DNA of 33,274 nt from Alphaproteobacteria bacterium (GTDB lineage: Bacteria > Pseudomonadota > Alphaproteobacteria > Rs-D84), in NCBI GenBank assembly GCA_024402715.1, contig JAKSTF010000007.1, forward strand, positions 1 through 33,274, written 5' to 3'. This document shows positions 24,760 to 31,086 of this stretch, piece by piece. The notes below the pieces were generated by a model. It had not been told where the DNA came from. It ran no database searches and saw nothing but the letters and a program-made list of their open reading frames with translations. How positions within the stretch are numbered: the first letter of the stretch is position 1; every line of letters starts with the position of its first letter. The translations under genes and the position numbers were made by a program.

Positions 24760-24788
24760 ATTTGTTTCCTTGGTATTGCCGGCATATA

Positions 24789-24822
24789 AAAAATCAAAAA
24801 ACCACCAATATATGTGGTGGTC
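24789..24822 (-). terminator. Intrinsic terminator ahead of the methyltransferase gene
   Basis: On the minus strand ACCACCA-CATATAT-TGGTGGT (24801-24821) is followed by TTTTTGATTTTTT. It lies only about 30 bases upstream of the methyltransferase ATG (24759) on the same strand. It either ends a separate small RNA or acts as an attenuator of the operon. Confidence 0.75.
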
Positions 24823-25065
24823 GGGTGAGTTCAAAAATCATACTATCAGTGATCCCACGGCTTTCCGTATAAAAATACGTATTATATAACCAATGGCCCC
24901 CCGACCATAAAAAATGTGTCAGGGATGTATAACGATGCAAAAAGCACCGAAAACATCAGATTACGATGCTTTCACACCGGATAGTAAGGGCTTTTGAAGA
25001 CCCCGAACCAAAATCCCTTTTGGCTCTTTTGATATCGTTTATATAAACGGCTATCGCCAATTATA
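24822..25065 (-). ncRNA. Candidate structured leader or small RNA upstream of the restriction-modification operon
   Basis: A stretch of about 250 bases without any reading frame. On the minus strand a TATAAT (25060-25065) has a weak -35, and transcription would start near 25052 and end at the terminator at 24789-24822. Several local hairpins are visible: CGTTTATATAAACG; CCAAAA-GGGA-TTTTGG with a GNRA loop; a 9-bp AAAGCATCG/CGGTGCTTT; CGTAT-TTTT-ATACG; and ACGG-AAAG-CCGT. It matches no tmRNA, RNase P, 4.5S or riboswitch pattern I can recognise. The -35 is poor and no conservation can be checked, so its existence as an RNA is inference. Confidence 0.45.
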
Positions 25066-25147
25066 ATAAATTGAAAACACGTTAATGTAAAGTCATATAT
25101 TTTTTACAAACACTTCAATTTACTATATACAACAATTAAACACTTTT

Positions 25148-25378
25148 TTAATGCTGGGGAAAACACTGTATAAAATCATCTATGGTTGCCCCGGTGGCCG
25201 ATAACATTTTGGCGATTGTCCCAAACGACAACCAACGCGGTTGTCCAAATTTTGAAAAACGTTTACTTTTATTAAACACAGTTGAATCCAACCCACATCT
25301 ACGTGCCAATCCAGAACAAGAATATCCACGTATTTCTGCAAATTTTTCAACTGCAATCCATACATCTGAATGATTCAT
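25148..25378 (-). CDS. HTH DNA-binding regulator (S24/LexA-repressor-like N-terminal domain only)
   Basis: The protein has 76 residues. 'YSCSGLARRCGLDSTVFNKSKR' is a helix-turn-helix, and 'RWLSFGTIAKMLSATGATIDDFIQ' follows. The whole protein matches the N-terminal domain of alphaproteobacterial phage-type S24 repressors ('GLARRAGLDPTTFNKSKR ... P.W.S...IAK.L.ATG'). The peptidase domain is absent. AAGGAAAA lies before the ATG. It precedes the methyltransferase operon on the same strand, a position like that of restriction-modification controller (C) proteins. The HTH is clear; control of this operon is inference. Confidence 0.8.
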   Translation of the reverse strand: MNHSDVWIAVEKFAEIRGYSCSGLARRCGLDSTVFNKSKRFSKFGQPRWLSFGTIAKMLSATGATIDDFIQCFPQH

Positions 25379-25455
25379 TTTATTTTCCTTTTGCTCACAT
25401 TGTGATATGTTAAATTTTATTCTGATTCAACCAATTTTCCAAATTGTTAATTTTC

Positions 25456-25487
25456 CTATGAAAAACGCCCATAACGGGCGTTAAAAC
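25456..25487 (-). terminator. Intrinsic terminator
   Basis: AACGCCC-ATAAC-GGGCGTT (25464-25482) has a T-run on the minus strand (TTTTTC). It follows the two-TM gene ending at 25501 and isolates it from the HTH gene. Confidence 0.75.
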
Positions 25488-25500
25488 TATATTATCATGA

Positions 25501-25977
25501 TTAATGCTTATTTTTTTCACGGTGCATTAAATCACTATTTTCATTTTCCATAAATTCATTATCAACATTATCATTTACAACCATTTGTTCAAATGCATTA
25601 CGAACCTGTGGATGTTTTTCTGCATATTTTCTGATACCAAATACCAACGCTGCCATCAATACCTTTTCCAAATCGACGGCGGATACATTTTGTGCAACAC
25701 GATCACGCAACATTATTGCAATATCTTTAATCATATATCGGGCACGTCCCAACACAGAATTTTTACGTCTGCGTTTTGCGATTAATTCGCGCCACCACAT
25801 TATGCCAATCAATACCAACAACGGAACAGCAATACAAATCACAAAATACTTAAACGGACTGTCGGCGCAAAAAACGTCCCCAAATACCACGTTACATGTT
25901 TTTGATACATGCATAAACGTCGCCGTAATAATTTCATATAAACACACCACAGTCAAAGCAGTCTTTAATTTTAACAT
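25501..25977 (-). CDS. Hypothetical two-TM membrane protein
   Basis: The protein has 158 residues. An N-terminal hydrophobic segment (about 5-23) is followed by a short Cys-containing loop ('TCNVVFGDVFCADSP') and a TM (about 43-62, 'YFVICIAVPLLVLIGIMWW'), then a basic 'AKRRRKNS' stop-transfer. The cytoplasmic tail is helical, ending in an Asn/Glu/His-rich segment. AAGGAAT lies upstream of the ATG. I do not recognise it. It stands alone between terminators. Confidence 0.7.
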   Translation of the reverse strand: MLKLKTALTVVCLYEIITATFMHVSKTCNVVFGDVFCADSPFKYFVICIAVPLLVLIGIMWWRELIAKRRRKNSVLGRARYMIKDIAIMLRDRVAQNVSAVDLEKVLMAALVFGIRKYAEKHPQVRNAFEQMVVNDNVDNEFMENENSDLMHREKNKH

Positions 25978-26046
25978 TTTATATTCCTTTTTTATTTACA
26001 GCAAAATTATATCATGCAAAATATAAAAAAACACCAGGAACATAAA

Positions 26047-26081
26047 CAAAAAAAATGGCATCACATATAATGCGATGCCAA
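26047..26081 (-). terminator. Intrinsic terminator of the cvpA operon
   Basis: GGCATCGCA...TGTGATGCC on the minus strand (26057-26079) is followed by TTTTTTTTG. It lies 25 bases beyond the cvpA stop. Confidence 0.8.
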
Positions 26082-26103
26082 CAAACACCAAAACCGTACA
26101 AAA

Positions 26104-26892
26104 TTACTGGTTCAAATCGTTCATCAGCTCACGCTGTTCGGCTGCACGTGCCGCCGTTTCAATTTGTAATAATTGATTTTCCAACGCCGTTCGCTCTGAC
26201 GATTTATACCCTGTTTCTGTCACAGACGCTTTTACATTATCGGCGGCTGTTTTATCAGATCTTGGCCCAGATTTTTTTTCATCTGTATTTTTTTTCATCT
26301 CTGCTGTTTTGTTCACAACCGCAGGATTTATTAAATTATTATAAATTTCCATTGCTTCTTTTGTGCCGATCATATCACGTTGTAATAATTTATTATCAAC
26401 CCCGGGGACAAACCATTGATCTAATTTTACAGCGGTCAATTGCATAACCGGTCGTGTTCGTGCCGTTTCCAACCAACGGGGCAAATGTGGTATATCAGAA
26501 TAATACCACAACGCAATCCAATAAATCGCCCCCATAACACAAACACCACGAACTATACCAAATATAACCCCCAAAGTATGATCGGTTACCCGCATCATAC
26601 TGGCCTGAATCATGTCACGCAATTTTTGATTGAAAAATCCGATAATCATCAACACCGCAAAAAACACAATAAAATATGACGCAACCAGTGTCCCGACCGT
26701 TGATTCTGATAAATCGAACCAATTTTGTAACAGCCCGTCCAACATTGGCGATAAAAATCGTGCAGTAACCGCGGCCGCCACCCATGAAAGTGTGGCAACC
26801 GTTTCATAAATTCCACCACGAATGGTCGCCCACACAGTGGATGCCAGAACAACTGTGACATAAATATAATCTAATGTCGTCAAATCAAACAT
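26104..26892 (-). CDS. cvpA: CvpA family membrane protein
   Basis: The protein has 262 residues. Four hydrophobic segments lie in the first 130 residues. The start 'LDYIYVTVVLASTVWATIRGGIYETVATLSWVAAAV' fits the CvpA pattern ('D..v..i...s...g..RG...E.l.l..w..a'), and 'DHTLGVIFGIVRGVCVMGAIYW' is its second signature. The C-terminal 120 residues are polar, charged and probably disordered or coiled. CvpA is linked to colicin V export and to envelope stress tolerance; its molecular activity is not settled. It lies 18 bases after the CPHC protein gene, so they are probably one operon. Confidence 0.88.
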   Translation of the reverse strand: MFDLTTLDYIYVTVVLASTVWATIRGGIYETVATLSWVAAAVTARFLSPMLDGLLQNWFDLSESTVGTLVASYFIVFFAVLMIIGFFNQKLRDMIQASMMRVTDHTLGVIFGIVRGVCVMGAIYWIALWYYSDIPHLPRWLETARTRPVMQLTAVKLDQWFVPGVDNKLLQRDMIGTKEAMEIYNNLINPAVVNKTAEMKKNTDEKKSGPRSDKTAADNVKASVTETGYKSSERTALENQLLQIETAARAAEQRELMNDLNQ

Positions 26893-26910
26893 TTATATGC
26901 CCCACACAAA

Positions 26911-27486
26911 TTATTTGTTTTTGCCCTTTTTACGACACACTGCAACTGCACATAATCCAGCCATAACTAACAATAAAAATCCATAAAAGTATGCTGTTGT
27001 GCCTTTATCATTTTTTTTTACACTGTTATCGTTTGCCGCGTCATATTCAACAATGGCACTGCCACGATCAGCGTGTGCATTTTTAAATGCATCTGCATCT
27101 TTCTCAATTTCACGTCTGTTATCGGCCGCAACCGCTTTTTCAGTATCTGACAAATCTGCTTCGATCGCATCACGCAATTCTTGCTGCATAAAATCCGCAT
27201 ATCCTTGGAAACATTTTTCACCAATCACCATAACAGGGACACCACCACTTTCATATTTACATTTCTGCAACGCATTTCTAAATGCATCCATTGCAGATTC
27301 CGTCATAACATTAACCTGGGTCACAGTTAAATTTGGATATTCATAAATCAACTGACTGGAAATAAAATCACGTGCATGATGACAATGTGGACATGTCGGT
27401 GAATAATAAATCGTTATATCGGCCGCAGATGCTGTTCCAACAAACAAACAACCCAATACAGCAAATAACATTGATAATCTTTTCAT
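26911..27486 (-). CDS. Membrane-anchored periplasmic thioredoxin-fold protein (CPHC)
   Basis: The protein has 191 residues from ATG 27486 with GGAGAAAA upstream; a longer frame would bury the signal peptide. It has a signal peptide ending 'ASA', then 'ITIYYSPTCPHCHHARDFI' with active-site CPHC (32-35), 'VTQVNVMTESAMDAFRNALQ', and 'GGVPVMVIGEKCFQGY' with the cis-Pro loop. A helical linker and a C-terminal TM (about 165-185) ending in 'CRKKGKNK' follow. CPHC is the DsbA-type dipeptide, so an oxidising or isomerase role is possible, but the small fold looks glutaredoxin-like. It is co-transcribed with cvpA. Confidence 0.85.
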   Translation of the reverse strand: MKRLSMLFAVLGCLFVGTASAADITIYYSPTCPHCHHARDFISSQLIYEYPNLTVTQVNVMTESAMDAFRNALQKCKYESGGVPVMVIGEKCFQGYADFMQQELRDAIEADLSDTEKAVAADNRREIEKDADAFKNAHADRGSAIVEYDAANDNSVKKNDKGTTAYFYGFLLLVMAGLCAVAVCRKKGKNK

Positions 27487-27511
27487 ATTTTCTCCTTTTT
27501 TTGATATGCAG

Positions 27512-27541
27512 ATTATAAAAAAATAGACTTTATAAACGCAA
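27512..27541 (-). promoter_or_regulatory. Predicted promoter of the CPHC protein-cvpA operon
   Basis: On the minus strand TTGCGT and TATAAT (plus 27512-27517) are 18 bases apart, and the -10 is 26 bases from the ATG at 27486. A perfect 14-bp palindrome, TTTTTTGCAAAAAA (27571-27584), lies about 30 bases upstream of the -35. Confidence 0.5.
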
Positions 27542-27606
27542 GTGCTTTTTAGTACACTGAACAAAATGTATTTTTTGCAAAAAACACATTATTAACATAC
27601 AAAAAA

Positions 27607-28992
27607 CTAATATTTGTCATAAATAACCGGTGTTTTATTTATTGTGTAAATTCGACCATCGTTTTTTATATTGTGATATATATACAGCACATTTGATATG
27701 TTTGAACCGTCTTTGTAATTCCACGGATTATAATTTCCAATAATTTGTCGTGTTGTATTATTGTTAAATACCGCATGAAATGTATTATCAAACACCCGAG
27801 TATATTCATCATTAAATGCAACATCCATCACCATATTCATAATAATAACCCCATCCGCTGCAATCCGGGATTTTATCCGTTGCATAAATTCCGCAGTAAT
27901 CAAACCTTCGGGGATTTGATATGAATTTGAATAAACATCCAACAAAATTAAATCATATTTTTCATCTGTGTGTTTTAAAAATTGACTGGCATCCTGAACA
28001 ATAAATTTTTTATTTTTTGTTAATTTACTATGTAAAAAATATCGTTCTGCGACATCTTGTAATGAACGTTCAATATCTACAAATGTATAACTATTAAATG
28101 TATCGTTTAACCCCGCTGTAAAACCACCTGCACCTAAAACCAAAATATTATACCGTCGATTATGTGGCATATTATAAATAAAATTTGTATTTATATAATC
28201 AATATATTCCGCGGGTCTGCCATATTCTAATACAGACATTGGCAATCCGTTCATATATAATGTTCGGACCGCCCCCGTATCATTAACATATATAGTTGAA
28301 TTTGCATTATTTACCAAAATACCATAACGTTTTTGCAAAAATGCATCACTGTTTATGTATCCGGTGCCCAATAATAACAATATCGCAAATCCAATATTAT
28401 ATATTCGCACCCGCATAATAAATGCCCCAATAATCCCCAAGGCAACAACAAATATTACAGTATTATTAACCCCAACAAATGGCATCAATATCAATGTAGT
28501 CGCCATTGATCCAATAACAGATCCTATTGTATCCCATGCCATTACCCCACCAGTATAATTTTTATTTTGATTGTTAATCAAACGCGATAATAATGTTGTA
28601 TTAAATCCAAACACAAATGGGCCAATTGATAAAAATATAATTGAATATAAAAATGTTTGTATGATACCAGCAGAAATACCCATCCGCCCCATCAACACCC
28701 AATACATATCAACCATAGGGAAACTGGTTGCAATTGCCGTAAACAGTGCTACTGTCATAAAACCTAAACATACCAACTGATTAATTTGATTATCGGCAAT
28801 CCGTTTAGACATACCAACAAAATATCCAAGTGCCATAAATCCCAAAAAACACCCCATTATAATACTGGTAATCACAGCAGATGATCCGACATAAAAAGAT
28901 AATTGGCGCATAACCAATAATTCCGATGATAAACTTACATATCCATTTAAAAATATCAAAAACATCAATGTAAAAATTGTTTTATTTTTCAT
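27607..28992 (-). CDS. Fused MFS-like transporter / spermidine-synthase-like protein
   Basis: The protein has 461 residues from ATG 28992 with GGGGGAAAA upstream. The first half is six to eight TM helices starting 'FLIFLNGYVSLSSELLVMRQLSFYVGSSAVITSIIMGCFLGFMALGYFVG', the fused-MFS/spermidine synthase signature ('sGfaaLiyEv.w.r.L....Gss..s...vla.fl.GlalG'). The second half is a Rossmann methyltransferase-like domain: 'ILVLGAGGFTAGL', 'SYTFVDIERSLQDVAERYF' and 'KYDLILLDVYSNSYQIPEGLITAEFMQRI'. The loop normally GGGDG reads GAGGF, so polyamine synthesis is uncertain. It stands alone on the minus strand. Confidence 0.82.
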   Translation of the reverse strand: MKNKTIFTLMFLIFLNGYVSLSSELLVMRQLSFYVGSSAVITSIIMGCFLGFMALGYFVGMSKRIADNQINQLVCLGFMTVALFTAIATSFPMVDMYWVLMGRMGISAGIIQTFLYSIIFLSIGPFVFGFNTTLLSRLINNQNKNYTGGVMAWDTIGSVIGSMATTLILMPFVGVNNTVIFVVALGIIGAFIMRVRIYNIGFAILLLLGTGYINSDAFLQKRYGILVNNANSTIYVNDTGAVRTLYMNGLPMSVLEYGRPAEYIDYINTNFIYNMPHNRRYNILVLGAGGFTAGLNDTFNSYTFVDIERSLQDVAERYFLHSKLTKNKKFIVQDASQFLKHTDEKYDLILLDVYSNSYQIPEGLITAEFMQRIKSRIAADGVIIMNMVMDVAFNDEYTRVFDNTFHAVFNNNTTRQIIGNYNPWNYKDGSNISNVLYIYHNIKNDGRIYTINKTPVIYDKY

Positions 28993-29080
28993 TATTTTCC
29001 CCCCATACAATTAAAAATTTTATATAAAACAACATCGACTGTAAAAAAATAACAAACCATAAAAAACAGAATAAATCTGA

Positions 29081-30064
29081 TTATTTATAAGATTCAACCA
29101 CACTTTCTGCAACATTTTTCAATTTTTGTAACGATGATTCATACGTTGCACAATCACGTGCAATTTCTGACCTGTATGCATCCCGCAAATTACTGGCCAT
29201 ATAATAACAACCACGCAAATGTTGTGAACAATATTCATGTCCGGTTGCAAACGCCTGCTGACCACGAACACGACTTTCGGTACTGGCCCAATCGATGTTT
29301 AACGCATCATCTATATTCGTCCATGAATTTGTACCGGAATATTTACCAACAGTATCCATCCAGTATTTATTCATTTCCACATCCGACCATTGACCATTTC
29401 CACGCAATTGCATAATTTGCAAAACCAAATTTTCAATTGCAGGTTTATACATTGAATCAATTTGCGCCAACTTGGCACTGCAATAGCAACGATTATATGC
29501 CATATTCTCACGTTGACAATAACCATTCATACATTCCGTGTAATCCGCCAAACACCGAACAGATGAAACATTATTCACTGCTGTTGTGGTTGCCGGTCCG
29601 GTCGATCTGTCCACCGTTACAGAATTATCAGAACGACTGCTGCGTGCAACCACACCACGCGTTTCAGCACGGGCGGTTGCAACACGGGCATTTTGTCCGA
29701 CATTTACACCACGTCTGGCCACGACACGACGTGTTGTATTTCCATTTGACACCCCAACCGCAGCCCGTGCATTTATCCCGTTTGTTCCACGACGTGCCAC
29801 AACCCGCCGTTCATTTGTTCCAGCCATTTGTTTTGTCCGGGTTAAAACATCAATCTGTGAAACCGCCTGACTGGGGCTGTCACCGGAATTCAGGGCAGTT
29901 CGCATTGAATTATTTAAATATGGATACATATTATTGTACGAATATGGACTGACATAATCTGCAACATTGGCAGATACGACATTCTGCATTGGTGTTGCCG
30001 CATCCAACTGTATTACCACAAACGAACAAACCAAAGCCGTAAAAAATCCACATTTTTTTATCAT
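29081..30064 (-). CDS. Secreted protein with RVVARRG repeats and Cys-rich C-terminal domain
   Basis: The protein has 327 residues from ATG 30064. The frame to 30121 uses TTG and is not supported. A signal peptide ends at about 'LDAA'. A middle Arg/Ala/Val-rich low-complexity zone has 'ERRVVARRGTNGINARAA' and 'TRRVVARRGVNVGQNARVA', plus a weaker 'TRGVVARSS' copy. The C-terminal domain has 'CLADYTECMNGYCQRENMAYNRCYCSAKLAQIDSMYKPAI' with six cysteines spaced for disulfides, and a later pair in 'YCSQHLRGCYYM'. The function is not known to me; the basic repeats suggest binding to acidic polymer, such as LPS, DNA or wall. It is next to tRNA-Pro, divergent. Confidence 0.8.
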   Translation of the reverse strand: MIKKCGFFTALVCSFVVIQLDAATPMQNVVSANVADYVSPYSYNNMYPYLNNSMRTALNSGDSPSQAVSQIDVLTRTKQMAGTNERRVVARRGTNGINARAAVGVSNGNTTRRVVARRGVNVGQNARVATARAETRGVVARSSRSDNSVTVDRSTGPATTTAVNNVSSVRCLADYTECMNGYCQRENMAYNRCYCSAKLAQIDSMYKPAIENLVLQIMQLRGNGQWSDVEMNKYWMDTVGKYSGTNSWTNIDDALNIDWASTESRVRGQQAFATGHEYCSQHLRGCYYMASNLRDAYRSEIARDCATYESSLQKLKNVAESVVESYK

Positions 30065-30131
30065 GACAGGCAAATAATACAAAAAATTACACAAATCAGA
30101 CAAGCATAAAATAAAATACAATAATATTTAT

Positions 30132-30159
30132 TTGCATTTATAAAAAATACTGTTATAAT
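30132..30159 (+). promoter_or_regulatory. Promoter of tRNA-Pro
   Basis: TTGCAT (30132-30137) and TATAAT (30154-30159) are separated by 16 bases, with a TG extension (TGTTATAAT). They end 11 bases upstream of the tRNA 5' end. Confidence 0.75.
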
Positions 30160-30170
30160 CAAAGACGTTT

Positions 30171-30247
30171 CGGGGTGTAGCTCAGTCTGGTAGAGTACTT
30201 GGTTTGGGACCAAGGTGTCGAAGGTTCGAATCCTTTCGCCCCGACCA
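30171..30247 (+). tRNA. tRNA-Pro(TGG)
   Basis: A full 77-nt cloverleaf with encoded CCA. The acceptor stem is CGGGGTG/CGCCCCG with discriminator A. The anticodon stem is CTTGG/CCAAG with loop TTTGGGA, giving anticodon TGG. The T-arm is AAGG-TTCGAAT-CCTT. The first pair C1-G72 is typical of bacterial tRNA-Pro. A terminator follows 12 bases later, and beyond it the sequence changes character. Confidence 0.96.
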
Positions 30248-30256
30248 GAATAATTC

Positions 30257-30285
30257 AAAGTCGCAGTATACTGCGGCTTTTTTTG
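30257..30285 (+). terminator. Intrinsic terminator of tRNA-Pro
   Basis: The stem AGTCGCAG-TATA-CTGCGGCT (30259-30278) is followed by TTTTTTTG. A second GC-rich hairpin, GCCCCGC-ACACA-GCGGGGC (30291-30309), with a short T-run, follows directly and may act as a back-up. Confidence 0.85.
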
Positions 30286-30309
30286 TGTCGGCCCCGCACA
30301 CAGCGGGGC

Positions 30310-30532
30310 TTTGTGGTTACCATTGACTATGGTATAGCCATATTTTTGCCATATATACGGGAAATCTACACATTTCTATACAATGCCCAAATTTCGATAG
30401 TCAATTGAAGGTTGATACAATGACATTTGAGCTCTCCATACTTATGTATAACAATATGATTATTGTGAAAAAAATCTTGCCATTTTCATTAGTATTCATC
30501 TATAATTGGGTTAATGTTTATAAGGATAAAAA
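30310..30532 (+). promoter_or_regulatory. AT-rich gap with promoter of the 178-residue gene
   Basis: No gene is seen here. TTGCCA (30477-30482) and TATAAT (30501-30506) with an 18-base spacer form a good sigma-70-type promoter 26 bases before the ATG at 30533. Just upstream lies a 6-bp inverted repeat ACAATA-TGAT-TATTGT (30451-30466), possibly an operator. AAGGA at about 30521 is the ribosome site. Confidence 0.5.
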
Positions 30533-31069
30533 ATGAGATTAGGTGAACTGAAAAATATTTTGGACGTTGTATTAAATGATGATAATAAAATCACGTTGGA
30601 TTATGAACAAATTTACGGCGGACAGGCGTTTCGTATAAATAATTATTCTGCTGTTATCAAGGCACTAATTGAATTAAAAAAACAGGAGTGGAATGATACA
30701 CCGTCTGGACAATTCGATAAACTTGTTGAAACCTACGGAACAAGTGCAAGCTCGGTTATACTGAATAATCAAGAATATAATGAATTAATGCAGTACATAA
30801 ACTCTATCAATTCTAAAATGCCTGTATTTTATGGGATTATTGATAGTATGGTAAAAAAACAAAATGAACACATGATAAATGTACGTCTGCCGGACAAAAG
30901 TGATATTTCCCTACAAGATTTATCTGATATTAACAACCGTTTGGATAAAATATTTAAAGAAATTAATATTGATGGGACATACGAATTCAAGGGTTTTGAT
31001 GTCGGTTCTAGTTGGTATGAAATACTTATTTTAGGGGCGGGTCATCGAAAAGCAAGAATCATTCATTAA
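30533..31069 (+). CDS. Orphan hypothetical protein, possibly 3'-truncated
   Basis: The protein has 178 residues. It begins 'MRLGELKNILDVVLNDDNKITLDYEQIYGGQAF' and contains 'TPSGQFDKLVETYGTSASSVIL' and 'INIDGTYEFKGFDVGSSWYEILILGAG', then stops after an eight-residue basic tail. There is no signal peptide. The ending, just as a hydrophobic segment begins, looks like the front of a longer protein whose C-terminus was lost or replaced. Codon use and wording resemble the downstream gltX more than the rest of the window, so both are probably foreign. I do not recognise the family. It has its own promoter and is 17 bases from gltX. Confidence 0.65.
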   Translation: MRLGELKNILDVVLNDDNKITLDYEQIYGGQAFRINNYSAVIKALIELKKQEWNDTPSGQFDKLVETYGTSASSVILNNQEYNELMQYINSINSKMPVFYGIIDSMVKKQNEHMINVRLPDKSDISLQDLSDINNRLDKIFKEINIDGTYEFKGFDVGSSWYEILILGAGHRKARIIH

Positions 31070-31086
31070 AGTAGAAAGGCTTATAC

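Noticed and set aside
24760-24834. N-terminal extension of the methyltransferase to 24834
   Set aside because: It crosses an intrinsic terminator hairpin, and the ATG at 24759 has a proper ribosome site and sensible N-terminus.
24822-25065. tmRNA, RNase P RNA, 4.5S RNA, 6S RNA or retron ncRNA
   Set aside because: No tag frame, CCA/T-arm pair, conserved RNase P core, SRP loop or 6S long hairpin with central bubble was found, and no reverse transcriptase is nearby.
27571-27584. TTTTTTGCAAAAAA palindrome as a terminator
   Set aside because: The stem is A/T only with almost no loop; more likely an upstream DNA element of the CPHC-cvpA promoter or chance.
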